Shown here: piece by piece, positions 45,971-57,643 of the stretch
Layout: the number at the start of each line of letters is the position of its first letter
How positions within the stretch are numbered: position 1 is the stretch's first letter
Assembly: GCA_021234155.1 (NCBI GenBank)
Contig: JAJEKV010000032.1
Coordinates: 14,028,283 to 14,092,282 of the forward strand
Source of the DNA: Isoetes taiwanensis
Taxonomy: Eukaryota > Streptophyta > Lycopodiopsida > Isoetales > Isoetaceae
Direction: 5' to 3'
Length of the DNA: 64,000 nt
Notes under the pieces: generated by a model
Databases searched by the model: none
What the model was told of the DNA's origin: nothing
The model's input: the letters and a program-made list of their open reading frames with translations, nothing else
Position numbers and translations under genes: made by a program

Positions 45971-48811
45971 TGATATGAATATAGTAGCTCGGGGTGTGGT
46001 CTTGGACGTTAGTCTTGGTGGACTAGCATGTGTGAGTAATTTTGGCAGAGTACTAGCAAGGCAAGGCAATTAAATGGCAAGACAATCTTTACAATGGTTA
46101 TAGATAAGTAATATGATTAATCCATGATATTATATTAGTTAAATGATTAAGGCTTTAAACTCCAAATATAGTTAAGCCATAATCGAATTGAAGAAAAGGG
46201 ATTGCGACCTTTTTGAAAGGGAATTGCTTTCGGATGTAAAAGAGAAGCGGGGACAACAACAAAAGGGGCCAAATCACCTCCAGCGACCTCCCTAGCTTAG
46301 ACTCGACTGTTCTACGTTAGCTTAACTCTGTCAGATTAGCCCAACGACCTTCCTCAACCATCTAGAAATTAGATCGGTTACGTTTTTCCCGAATATGGAT
46401 CCTTGTTTGAGAATTGCTCTTGCCTTCTGCCTTACCATAAACTACCTGTTCTTAGCATCGACTGACCCGTATGGATGGTGAACTACCATAATTTGATTCA
46501 ATTATCTTGGTCTCTCTCTAGTTTTGGTGAACTAGAGCTAGATCATACGAGTTATTGGTGTAATTTGTTGAATCAATCTCCAGCTTTGATAAAGTGGAGA
46601 CGGATTATCAGAAGCAATTGGAATAACTGGATCAGAAGCTAGTTTTGGTGAACTACTTAAGAACTTAGTTTATTGGAATAATCTGTGCTAGATTTGTTTA
46701 TTATCTTGAAGCTAGTTATTTGTACTTTTATGGAGAGTCTAGCTAGTGGTTTATTGCATCTTTAGGTGGAATATCTAGTAAATCTAGAAGGAACACAGAT
46801 TGTGAGATTAAGATTTATCTCAAAAAGCCTTGAATAAGACTTTGAAGATACAAGAGGTATGGTTTATCAGTGTGAAGCATAGTAATTGGTATTAGAGCCT
46901 GATTATTCTTGATGTTTGTAAGTCTTCTAGTTGGTGTTGGAGATTACAAACTGGAATAGAAATCATTAATCTGAAAACCCAAATGATCCTCTCTATAAAC
47001 CTGAAATTTTTTTCTTGAATCATTCTTACCAATCTGATCCTATCGAAATTAATTCCTGAATATCTATATCGCGAATTTCTTTGTTGTAGGAAATATCTGC
47101 AATAATTATTAAGTGCAGATGATTTAGAATAACCAGCGTGAAATGAGACTAGCCTACCTGTTAATCCATTCCGTTTTGCCAAAATGGACCTCCTTCAAAT
47201 CAAACCTAGTCTTCGCGAAGATGGACCTCTGTTTAAATCGTTTCCTGCATCTACTGAGGGTGTATCTACGGTGGATGATTTTATTTCTGTCCCCACTACA
47301 CCAAAGCCTTAACAATATAAACTGCACCTTTTATGAGCCCTATTGCTTCTAGTTTCTGGTGATTAGAGTTTGCTTGTAGGTATTTGTGGATAAATTATTT
47401 TCATAATTTGATGAATGAAATTTATGGTTTGGTTGAGATTGATGCTTCAACAGAAATATTATTTTATATCTCAAGTAAAATCTTCTCCGATTTTGGTGAA
47501 TCAGAGATGGATAATTTGGTGTAACTTGTATCTACTACAGTGGTTGGTGCTAGTAATTGGAGTCGATGCTTCAACGGAAACCTTGATCCTCTTCTAAATC
47601 TTATATTTATCTTAAAAACTTGAATCTTATCCAGTAGATCTTGAGCCATACGAATCTATCTCAAAAGAATAATCAAATCTTCCCTGGATCTCTATCGTAA
47701 TCCTTAGCCTCAACCATTGTGATTGCAATAAATATTTGGTGCTATTTATAAAATCATAATCCTAAACTTGAACTCTGAAACGTATTTGAGTTGCTGCTCA
47801 ATTACATAAATTGAGTTGGTGCTCAAGTACATAAATTTGGTTGGTGCTTAATTTGCAGTTTATCGGTACAGCTGAGGTCACTCGCTTCCCAAAAGAGAAG
47901 AATTGATACGAATATAGCAGTCCAGGGGTGTGGTCTTGGACGTTAGTCTTGGTGGACTAGCATGTGTGTGTAAGTTTTGTAGATTATTGGCAAGACAAGG
48001 CAATTAAATGGCAAGAAAATGTTTACAATGATTTTAATTAAATAATATCATTAAGCCATGATATTATATTAGTTAAATGAATAAGGCTTTAAACTCTTAA
48101 AATAGTTAAGCTATAATCGAATTGAGGAAAAGGGGCCGCACTTTTTGAAAGGGAATCGCTCGGATGTAAAAGAGGAGTGGACTGCAATAAAAAGGGACCG
48201 AACGTCTTCATCAACTCTCCTGCTTAGATTCGATTGTTGTAATAAGCTTGACTCTGCCAGATTAGCCCAACGACCTGTCAGCCATCTAGAAATAAGATCG
48301 ATTACCTTTTGCCGGGATCACGAATCCTTGCTTGAGAATAGCAGGGTGCCTTACGCCTTGCCATAAAGCGCTTTTGTTCTTAGCACCGAGTAACTCGATT
48401 GGGTGGTGAACTTCCACAATTTGATTCAATTATCTGGATCTCTCTCTAGTTTTGGTGAATTAGATCATACAAGTTATTGATGTAATTCATTGAACTCTCC
48501 AGCTCTGATAAAGTGGAGACTGATTACCAGAAGCAATTGGAGTAACTTCTGTAAAAGGGGTCTTAAGCTAGTTTTGGTGAACTACTTAAGAATTGAGTTT
48601 ATTTGAATAATCTGTATTGGATTTGTTTATTATCTTGAAGCTAGTTATTTGTACTTTCGTTGAGAGTCTAACTGGTGGTTTCTTGAATCTTTAGGTGGAA
48701 TATTTTGTAAATCTAGAACGATATAGATTGTGAGACTAAGATTTATCTCGAGAAGCCTTGAACAAAATTTTGGAGATACAAGAGGTATGTTCATCACTAT
48801 GAACCATAACA
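45971..48811 (+). mobile_element. Non-autonomous LTR element with about 910-bp LTRs and a 1-kb non-coding interior
   Basis: LTR 1 (45,971-46,885) and LTR 2 (47,904-48,811) align along their length; both begin TGATA(T/C)GAATATAG. The element is flanked by CCATC at 45,966-45,970 and 48,812-48,816. A TTGGTATTAGAGCC primer-site-like sequence follows LTR 1 at 46,886, and a purine tract AAAAGAGAAGAAT precedes LTR 2 at 47,891. The interior (46,900-47,890) has no ORF beyond about 70 codons and no gag or pol motif. The copia-type primer site suggests mobilisation by a Ty1/copia element. LTR divergence is clearly higher than in the copia element at 30,971. Confidence 0.82.
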
Positions 48812-48816
48812 CCATC

Positions 48817-49377
48817 TGCATCTCTCTGAGGATCTCTAGAAGAAACGTCTCGTTTTGCACTCATTATCTATACTGCCAATTTTGGAGGTATTGTTAGCCA
48901 TTCAATTTCTTCCTTCCTGCATGTGCTAAGATTTTGAGTAAAATCGGCAATGCCTTGCATGCAGATGTCCCAGTTGATGGGTTTAATAACTTTTGCATTA
49001 CGCAATCCTATCAATCCTTGATTCCAAAAATAAATTGCTTTCATTGTCTTCCTATTTTTGCCTTCATCTGGAGGAGGCTCTCCCACTTCGTCACCAGCAT
49101 GATTTCTGGACTTCATCGCACAGACCAGGATCTTTAACAACACTTATGCTCTGATACCATCGTAATATTTTGGAAATTCAGAAGCTAACTAGAATGCACA
49201 CATTAGTGTTGGATAGAATAGAAAATGTGAGAATAAGCCTCTCACGTAGCTTGCATATAACTGACTTATAGGCACGACCTTCAGTCTATGGACACGACTC
49301 TAAGACACATCACCATGCCACATATATATAGCATGTATAGTAATTTTGAGTTGGAGGGTGGGTTGCATATTCTAGCA
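48817..49377 (-). mobile_element. 5' end of a copia-like element: LTR, primer site and short ORF
   Basis: The minus strand has an LTR (49,377 to 49,160) starting TGCTAGAATATGCAACCC, then TGGTATCAGAGC (49,159-49,148), then a 91-codon open frame (48,868-49,143) with FWNQGLIGLRNAKVIKPINW that ends before 48,860. The ORF lies where gag should start but is too short to identify. The LTR is related to the fragments at 39,132 and 45,273. The rest of the element is missing. Confidence 0.6.
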
Positions 49378-49782
49378 ATAGGGTATTTGAGGTTTGGCTC
49401 CAAGCTCACTAAGCAAGAAACGCTTCTGCACACATTCAATATCATTCCAACTCTTATGAGGCAACCTCGGCCCCCAAAACAGAGCTGCCATATAATATCA
49501 CATTTTTCATCTGAATGCCAAAAAGTGGACGCCCTAACTTCCAATGCTCAAAATTATTAGCGCTTCAGTTGTGCATCATCCCATAAAATGTTCTCTCTTC
49601 TCTAAATCACCCTTTGAGCTGCTAGATTCCATCTATGATTAGGTGTAACATCCTCACCAAGATATTTGCTAAAGGAATGCCACCTATAATGAAAATTGTG
49701 GAGCCCTCATAAACCAATATTCTAGATTGCTTGACATTCACCTCATCTCCTTTTTAATGCAAAAGGCATCTAGTTGCAAAGA
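49378..49782 (-). pseudogene. LINE RT C-terminal remnant, minus strand
   Basis: Broken frames read, from right to left, a KKEM..VNVKQSRILVYEGS stretch, then KYLGEDVTPNHRWNLAAQR, then WGPRLPHKSWNDIECVQKRF and ELGAKPQIPY. This follows the order of the thumb and connector of the neighbouring plus-strand LINE (KYLG, WGP...W..LEQVQKAF, ALGVKSTVPY) but is much diverged. It meets that LINE at 49,782 in a back-to-back arrangement. Confidence 0.55.
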
Positions 49783-50965
49783 TGCCCTTTGTTGTCTCTC
49801 CGACTTACAAGTATTTGGGGATCAAGTTCTCTACTACCACCCACTGGGATGCAACCATCAGGTTGCGTGTCACGGCGGGTTGGAAAGCACTATATGCCAT
49901 GCAGAGCAACAACCACAAGGCAGAATTGTATGCCTGGGGCTATCGGTCACACCTGTTTAGGGCCGTGATCGAGCCGGTTCTCCTGTATGGGGCAGAGGTG
50001 TGGGGTCCGGTGATATTCCCCATCATTTGGAATGATCTCGAGCAGGTGCAGAAAGCCTTTTTGGCACGAGCCCTTGGGGTAAAGTCCACAGTTCCATACC
50101 TCCAGGAGACAGGTTTTCTACCACTTCAACGGGCTGCATTGGAACGCCATATTATTTACTTCCAGAAGGTGGGCGCTATGGGTGATACGCGTTTGCCCAA
50201 CCTTGCTTTGGCCATAGCAATAGGTCCCAACACCTCAAAGCCTGCTGGAAGGATAAGCAAGCTCAGTGATTCTCACGTTGGGATGTACAGGCAAACAGAT
50301 GCGTGCAGGTACAGACAAAGAAGGATCACAATGCACTAAAGCTGTACCTAGATGCTAGTTTCCTTCGCAAGCTCTGGCATGCAGATGCTCTGACACACGT
50401 TAAGATGGCACACTATCAGCAGCAAGTCAATCCTATGCTCACGAGAGGCCCACATCAATACTTGTGCACCCATTTGCCCATATGAAGAAGCGCAGACTTA
50501 TAACTTCCATTTGCACGGGTGCACATCGTCTCCGCATTGAGACAGGGCGTTGGACTCGGGAAGCATGGGAGGATAGGCTTTGCCAGGGCACCATTGAAGA
50601 TGAATGTCATGCCCTCCAGATCTGCCCAGCGTTTGCCCATATCCGAGCGTGGTATGCTCGGTTGGTTGTGCCTGATCAGCCGCCGCATGAGTTATTGAAT
50701 ACGGCGTGCGTGGGCTTGTTGGGGCTATACTTCCAAGAGGTTATAGATACACGGACTCAGTTGTGTCCTCTGGGACAGTATTGAATTGTTCTATGCAATT
50801 GTACAGTATATCAGCATACTTATTACTGCTAAGTGTTTTCCTCGAAAACCCTTCGAGACATGGGTTTTTTAATCCTGACAGTAATATGTTTGCTGCTCTC
50901 TTTTTGTTTGGGTCCCATAGGCCAATCGGTCTCCGTGGACGATAAAAGTTTATTCTATTCTATTC
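49783..50965 (+). pseudogene. LINE RT C-terminal part, plus strand, 5' truncated
   Basis: A 185-codon open frame (49,782-50,339) starts in the RT thumb with VSPTYKYLGIKF and continues with VLLYGAEVWGPVIFPIIWND and RALGVKSTVPYLQETGFLPL. A second frame (50,464-50,784) holds RLRIETGRWTREAW and a Cys/His segment (ECHALQICPAFAHIRAWY) and ends at 50,784. A 3' UTR and a TTCTA-repeat tail follow to about 50,965. It is the same family as the minus-strand LINE at 40,626-42,735 and a typical 5'-truncated insertion. Confidence 0.8.
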
Positions 50966-51310
50966 TACTCTAATATTGCTTTTCTCATTCAAAGCTGTCA
51001 GGCATTCAACCTTGTCCAAGTTAGCCTTTAATTCTTTCTCGTATTTGGAGGCATGCCTGTAATTGATTTTCCATCTCCAAGGAGCCAAAGCTCTATCCAT
51101 TTGCTTGTGGAATTTCACGGACAATTGAAAGATGAGGGGAACATAATCAGAGTCTGAGTCCTTTTGAAAAAATTTGAAATTTGAAATTTGAAATCATTCT
51201 CTACTGCATCAGATTCACTTATAAGAAGATCAATTATGCTACTGCCATTGTGCAGTATAGGAATAAAGCAAGATGCTGCTGGAAATATATATGGAGAGAC
51301 AATAAAGGTC
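50966..51310 (-). pseudogene. L1-like endonuclease/linker remnant
   Basis: The minus strand reads SSIIDLLISESDAVENDFKF, then in another frame SDHVPLIFQLSVKFHKQMDR and WKINYRHASKYEKELKANL. The SDH motif followed by a charged linker resembles the end of the AP-endonuclease of plant L1 elements. It is short and broken. Confidence 0.45.
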
Positions 51311-51439
51311 AATGACTCACATAAAGAGAGCTTTAAGGTAAAGAAAGCCTAGGCCTACAAGCGTTCTATCCAAGGTTTAGTGATCCATTTCATTCTAAGT
51401 GGGATACTTCTGAGGATAGGTGTATCAGAAATTTGACTT

Positions 51440-51705
51440 TTCTTTAGAATTTACCTATCCATTTCAAAATTAAATATTTTATATGGCACCTTTGGCATAA
51501 GACCATGGCCACAAATGCTAAAAGCCAAAAATGACGGAACGTATTTGGATTCAGTATCTTCAAATTGATTCTTATCGTTCCAATCCTGGAGTAAGTACAT
51601 TGTGTTCCAGGTTCGTGCTCCTGTGGCATCTTTTTGTGTATACACAATTAGATGAGACATATAAATTTTGTACTTTTTATATCTGATTATAAATTTTTTG
51701 GCTTT

Positions 51706-51746
<41 letters not shown>

Positions 51747-51960
51747 CTAAAAGGCAAAGACTTGGCATGGCATATTCTAACATTTGTGACAGGTGCTTAT
51801 AGGACATTGAAGATGAAGGTCATCTTTTTAACGCATGCCTCTGCCCTTCCATCTCTGGAAAACCTTCTATTTCTTATTCATTCCAATGATTGGAGAATTT
51901 ATCTCTTAATTTGGAGAATGCGAAAAGGATGTAATGCCATTATATTTGAACAAGACAATA
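51440..51960 (+). pseudogene. L1-like C-terminal zinc-binding (zf-RVT) remnant, split by a retroposon
   Basis: Left of the insertion the frame reads NLPIHFKIKYFIWHLWHKTM, and right of it LGMAYSNICDRCL, a stop, and IEDEGHLFNACLC. Joined, they follow the zf-RVT pattern of plant L1 elements (FFIWK...., C..C....E...HLF..C). The domain is interrupted by the 215-bp poly(A) insertion at 51,530-51,744. Confidence 0.6.
51530..51744 (+). mobile_element. Poly(A) retroposon (SINE-like), 215 bp
   Basis: A short sequence ending in 38 consecutive A (51,707-51,744) is flanked by a direct repeat of 17 bases, AAATGCTAAAAGCCAAA at 51,513-51,529, repeated with one mismatch at 51,742-51,758. This is the signature of target-primed retroposition. 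It contains no ORF. GGTTCGTGCTCC near 51,610 is a weak match to a Pol III B box; no convincing A box was seen. It could be a SINE or a severely 5'-truncated LINE. Confidence 0.7.
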
Positions 51961-52453
51961 TCAATGGATTTATGAGGTTTCTATTGGTTATTAACAATCC
52001 TCTTCTATATATGTGTAGGTAATGTATTGATCTTCTTCAAGAAACCTAAATGGGTCAATCTAATGTGATTGGATCACTCATGAGTATATCATGGCGATTA
52101 CTGTAGCCGCGAATGCTCGTGCATCCAGAATTATGACACAAGGAGAGGACTGATTTGCAATGCCATCGGCAGTGCCAGAAGGTATAATCTGGCCAAGTCC
52201 CAGATCTATAGATGTATCTATTGCTGCTTCATCGAGCATAGCCGCAGGCCACAAGGATAAGAGAAAAAGACTGAAGGTCAGTTAAATCCCCACATACCTG
52301 AACCTTTGAATTTTCTGCTCAAAATGCAAAGTTGCATTTATATGGTTTTGGTATTTCAGGGGTTACACTTCCCTTATTAAAAAGGTTGGTTTTTTGGGGT
52401 TGTAAAAAGAATGGGGTGATGTGGATTGCTCTTGGCGGCAAACTTCAGCAGCT
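51961..52453. other. Sequence between the LINE remnants and the SET gene
   Basis: No element boundaries were found. The minus strand keeps a short open stretch at about 52,100-52,260 (MLDEAAIDTSIDLGLGQIIP and onward) that I do not recognise. Confidence 0.3.
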
Positions 52454-55400
52454 TCAGAGGAAAATACGTTTAAGATCTCGTAAAGCACCTAAGCTCATCC
52501 TTTTCTTTTGGCTTTGACTCGAATTTAATGCCAGTGCCGCACGTAAATTTAAAAGCTCACTTCGTAAAATCTGTAAAAAAAATGAACAAGTTTTGCGATG
52601 AAGATATAGTGGTCAAATGATATTTCAAAAATAGCATACATACATGTTGCATGCGATAGAGAATATTACGCTCACTCATAGCTAGCTTGATAGCAAGAAT
52701 AGTTAGTGAATGCCTCTTTTTATCTTGCATGTTCTTGCCCGCAAATATGTCTTTATTGTCAATTAAGCTCTCCTTTCCCTGAAGCACAGATTACAGGAAA
52801 ATGTTCTGTATAGTTAATTGAATAATTATGGCGTTAAATGCGCCCTTACTATATGCTGCAAATTGGCATGGTTATCAAATGTACTACATTTACAAAGTAA
52901 AAAGAGGATTTGGCAATATCTTATATGTACCTGAAAGAATCTTTTATACTGATCCAATGATTGTTCACAAACTGAAACAAGGTACTCGGAAGTTTCTATT
53001 TGATCTTCCAGGCTGAAACTAGGATCATCTTTTACTCTTCCCTTCTTTTTATTTCCTTCGTCTGTAGCTGCAAATGCCATCTGTGGCAAAAGAAATGGTC
53101 ATATCACTTGGTAATTAAGTTCAACATGTAAGTTTGATATAGATGCTGAAAACCAGCTGTGTCTGGCTTATTACGTTTGGTATTCCTTTACCATCTGTCC
53201 AAGTTGAAGGGCAAGGCTTTTGTAAGGGGACCTATTTAGATAAAATGCTAGTTGAAGCTGCACAGCCTTATATGATGACTCTACCAAGAAGAGAAGGGAA
53301 GTAGGAGGATGCATTAATAATTTCGGAGATGCAATTAACCTGCCTCAGATAATTGTCTTGATAATTGATGGTATGCTCGACATAATTATGAAATATACTA
53401 ACCCAACTTCCAATCTAAAGAATGAGAAGTGAGCAATACAGCATAAAATACCAGGAATCCAATTTGAATCACCTGAACGAAATTCTGAGCCTGTGAAGGT
53501 GGGCTGACAGCAAGGCGAGCAAATGCTAATAATTGTTCTGGTATCCCGCTCATTTGTACTGGAAACCTCATAGGCCTGTTAAAGCTAAGGTAAAATTTCC
53601 AATATAGCAGAAAGAAACAGCCTAAGGTGACACCAATTAGCTTAACAAATGAAATGAACATAACTAGTATGGATACAAAGACAATCCATGTACAGCAAGA
53701 GCTTCTAGTTTTTTATCTCGTGATTCGTCGTCTTCGTCAATTGTCACAGTTAGCTCCACAGTATTCTCTTTGTTTAGATTATTTGGGATAAAGCCATAAG
53801 ATAATAGGAGCTCTGCATTAGATCGTTTTCCATATGAAACAAAAACCTGCAATCATATGCCAAAACACCCCATTGAAAGTACACAAAGAATGTAGCTGCA
53901 ACCTTCAAAAACATTTCCTGAACTAGAGCCCAGCTCACCTTTTGATAAGACCTAATAGGAGTTCCACACGTGTTCCAATATCTGGCAGTAACTGATGCCA
54001 GCATTCACAAAGGCCTAACAGATTGGATTAAGGTATGAAAGGAGGATAATGGACATCATAAGCAGTTTGAGACTTGACGACTATACGCTTGTGCGTGTGC
54101 TCTATCAGAGAGCAACTATGTACTAAACCTACACCAACTAAATGCTATAGGGTTCATCTCAAGGATAAGAAGCTGGAGAAATGCAGTGATTATAATGAAC
54201 CCCGTATGCATCACATACTCCCTACCGTGGTTCTGCCCTTAGAGATTAGAAATTATGATGTGTGACCATGCTCTTCCTTTAAAACAGGCCATTCCACTCA
54301 AAACAAGCACGCGCATGTCTAATGATATACATTCAAAAGCATCAGTCCAAACCTCTTCGCCTTTTTCGTATTCACGGTTATTGAGAATGATCACTGATTT
54401 TGATGAAAAATCAAAATCCAAAAAAGCATCCACCTACAGTATTCAAAGAAAGAAATATCAGCTAAGAACACTACATAAAAAATGTAAAGCCACGTATCTT
54501 GGTTTGATCGATCTTGCATCAAAAGTCTAATATCATTACACTAACCTCTGTGCTATGATTAATCATGTCTCCCCATGGCACTAAAGCAAGCTTCCCGAGA
54601 GATGGCAAACGGACCTATTAATAGACCATTGGTCATGCATAGCAGAAAAAATCCAAATGCTTAACTGAAGAGTGTCCATTGGGAGATACCTACAAGTCGA
54701 GAAAAGAGGATCCCAAAAGCCCACTTAAACGTCTCCAATGTATAAACCTGCATGGCAACACCACAACATAAGACTATGAATAATAAGCTGGTATGACTTG
54801 AGATCTTCTAATGTTTGCTTGAGACTAATTTGTTCATTCTTTCAAGGTGGAGCATCTCATCTGGTTACTGGATGTAGAGAATTTAAACACTGAATAGACA
54901 TTTGCAAGAAATATACTTCCCACACAAGATTTTGTAATTAGAGTGCATTTAAACCAAAAAATGAGAGTTCAAGCTACGGCAAGTAAACTTGCAAATACTG
55001 CTAAGTTTTTCTACAATACTATGAACTAAAGCTGGACGAATAGATGTCCATGATGTACCTTTGGATAAAATACTTCGGGATGCTTCGAGAAAATGCTTTC
55101 GTCTAAACCATGAAATCTATAGAAGTCATAAATATTTCATTAGTTCTTTGAGATCTGGAAGTTTTATGTGCAAAATGATATCATACGCAAAGAGACGTAC
55201 GTGTTTGTAACAGTTTCGATCATCTCTAGAGCACGACTTTTAACAGGTAATGGTTCCAAACATGTTTGCACATCCGAGATTGACCTAAGAGACAACAAAT
55301 CATCTTGCTGGTTATGTCCTTCCCAACTTGTTAAGCTAAAATTCACGATGACATAACTTTCAAGCCTCCAAAATGAGTATAACCACATCAAAAAAAATTA

Positions 55401-55681
55401 TAAAGCCTTAGAGGTAGATTTGATCCACTGGAAGCATAGCTTGTTTGTATCTAAATGATGACATGTATTATGGATAAATATCTTGTAGTAAATTACCATT
55501 GCAGTATTGAACTTGGATTCTTGGGCAATGCATCGATATAACTCTGCCATCGGGACTGCTTTCCTAAAGCAGCCTCATAAATGAGATATGAGGCAAGAGT
55601 AGGCCATTCAGGTACTCCATTTTCCTTGAGCAACTTACCAGCTTCAGAACAGCTCCATTCCTTGCATAAGAAAATGCTCAC
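52454..55681 (-). pseudogene. SET-domain protein methyltransferase of the Rubisco LSMT-like family, 5' truncated
   Basis: Exons on the minus strand with GT/AG borders: 55,681-55,497 (ends ..SSILQW), 55,284-55,201, 55,116-55,059, 54,747-54,694, 54,614-54,546, 54,433-54,353, 53,846-53,677, 53,575-53,473, 53,080-52,931, 52,778-52,644, and a tentative last exon 52,488-52,454. The phases join correctly through the first ten. SET-domain hallmarks are LALVPWGDMINHSTE (NHS motif) and VFVSYGKRSNAELLLSYGF (catalytic Tyr region). The C-terminal part matches the Rubisco-substrate-binding helices. Relatives trimethylate lysine in Rubisco, chloroplast aldolases or other proteins; the substrate here is unknown. 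The N-terminal exons, including any transit peptide and the start of SET, are missing beyond 55,681, where a duplicated piece of the gene and gypsy DNA follow. Unlike the surroundings, its exons show no frameshifts. Confidence 0.85.
54388..54579 (-). repeat. 192-bp segment of the SET gene, source copy (second copy at 55,682-55,873)
   Basis: It covers parts of two exons (54,353-54,433 and 54,546-54,614) and the intron between them. The copy at 55,682-55,873 differs at only one or two positions (AAAAAATG/AAAACATG). The copy lies directly upstream of the first remaining exon and directly before gypsy G4, so it marks a rearrangement junction. Confidence 0.93.
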
Positions 55682-55873
55682 TGATCACTGATTTTGATGA
55701 AAAATCAAAATCCAAAAAAGCATCCACCTACAGTATTCAAAGAAAGAAATATCAGCTAAGAACACTACATAAAACATGTAAAGCCACGTATCTTGGTTTG
55801 ATCGATCTTGCATCAAAAGTCTAATATCATTACACTAACCTCTGTGCTATGATTAATCATGTCTCCCCATGGG
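55682..55873 (-). repeat. 192-bp segment of the SET gene, displaced copy at the G4 junction
   Basis: Near-identical to 54,388-54,579. It ends at CCCCATGG(G)ACTAAA, where both the SET gene (GGCACTAAAGC) and the gypsy extra ORF (GACTAAAAGGGC) share ACTAAA, so the junction has microhomology. Confidence 0.9.
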
Positions 55874-57643
55874 ACTAAAAGGGCGCATAATAGACCTTTG
55901 TCTTCAACAGAGAGGTCTGGCCAGATCCGAAGAAAGTCTGCAGTGCGCAGGGGAACATCAACAGGACCATCAGCCCCATGCCATTTCAGAAGAAAGAGGT
56001 GGCGTCTGGCAACCACATAATCCAGATAACTGGAAGGCACAGGGAAGTCAACAGGCAGGTTGCTAGTTATGGTAACATAGCCGTCAAGTTTGGTCTGAGC
56101 CTCATCAGCAGACTGAATAGCTTGCTGTAGCTGTTGTTCGAGGTCACGGATCCGATTGTCCTTTTCTAAGAGAAGGCGTGACTGGTCACGGACCCGTTTC
56201 TGAGAAGTCGTGATATGTGAGGAGGATTGCCCAGGAGCATTGAGTCAAAGCACGGCAATCTCGGCGTCATCAAGAATTTTCTATTTCTGAACCTCCGTAA
56301 GCTGATCTTGGAGAGATGTGAGCTGAGAGGTCAAGGAGGCAATTTGAGCGTCACGCCTGTAAGGTCTTGTGCTTGAGTGTTGTAATTCCGAGAGAGTTCT
56401 GTATACAGCGTGAGTTTGGCAATATCTTTATCTTTGGCAACCAAAAGAGTCTCTCGTGCCTTGACCTGCTCCAATAATTCTTGAATGGTGGTCTGCAATT
56501 GTGCCTGCTGATCGGCAAGCTGAGTAATTTGAGTTTGGGCAGCCTTGAGATCTTCACGGGCCTGTAAAAAGACTTCGTGTTTGTCTTGAAGCTGGGTCTC
56601 CAGAGTATGCACTTGCTTGGTAGCAGCTTGAAGGTCACGGTGAACCGCGTCGGAGGCCTCCAGGGCCGTTTGAACCCCATGCATGAGAGCTTCTTGGGAT
56701 TCTTGTAACTTGAGAGCAGCAGCTTGAGCATCCTGCTGATATTGATACAAAAGTCGGGCGAGGGTGCTGAGGCGAGGGGCCTCGCCGTTGCCGCGTGTTT
56801 GTGATGTTTGGGAGACATGATGAGAACTGGAGGGCCCTCGTTTCGTAGAGGAAGAGGAGACAAAGGACACGCGTGGTGTTAGGCCGACATGACCAGAAGA
56901 AGAAGGGCGTGAAGTGCCAACTGGTTGATTTTGAGGAAGGGAATGAAAGGACTGTTGAGTGGAAGCATGAGAATGAGGAGGGGAGGGAGGAAAGTAATGA
57001 CGAATAATGGCTTGAAGATGGCCTCCCACGGAAACTTCAGAGATAGAAGTGGCAAACAAGACGGCCAACTTCTTGGAGAAGACGGTAGAACAACAATTGG
57101 GGCCAATCAATGTGGTGGTTGGAGCGAGTAGCAGTGACCACTATATTATAGAAAGGCTTATTGATATGGGTGTTCTTGATAGAATACCCAAGGAACTTGC
57201 GCCACCGGAACTTAACAAAGGCCTCATGGGGCTTGTCAATATTGGTCAGGCGATGCACATTTGCATGATAAGCAGGAGCACCAAACTCAGAACATCGAGA
57301 TCCCCGTATGGCGCACCAAGATAAACAAGGGGTTTGCAAAGGAATATGGAATACCTCGAAATTAGGTGCCGGGTCGGTGAAATGGTGGTGCCATCGACCA
57401 ATCGTGTAGTGTATCCATTTCGGCCGTTGACGATGTGAGCGATGAACCGCTTCAACCGGTCCGGATTTGGAGCGGAAGTTCCATTTGTGAAAATTCAGTA
57501 AAAGCTTCTCGGCGCTCTGCGACTTCACGATTCGGGCCAACAAGGGCTTCACGGAAAGTGGGCGTCAAGAAAGATACTAACTCGAAAAGAGCCGGTTCCC
57601 TGGGAGCAGTAGCTTGAAGTGTAGGAAATTTTGGGGCAGCCAT
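55874..57643 (-). pseudogene. Extra sense ORF, G4 copy, truncated
   Basis: The start is at 57,643. A 259-codon open stretch (56,331-57,110) contains the His/Ser/Pro-rich middle region and a long coiled coil (LLYQYQQDAQAAALKLQESQ and following heptads). At the left end the frame DLSVEDKGLLCALLV runs by chance into the SET-gene sequence PWGDMINHSTE. The domain order matches G5. Confidence 0.7.

Noticed and set aside
52100-52260. Short minus-strand open stretch as a gene
   Set aside because: Only about 53 codons from its Met, no splice context or family could be recognised.
54353-55681. Gypsy-encoded SET domain (the fused frame DKGLLCALLV-PWGDMINHSTE)
   Set aside because: The fusion is created by the junction at about 55,873. 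The gypsy extra ORF in G3 and G5 continues with different sequence, and the SET exons belong to the neighbouring gene.
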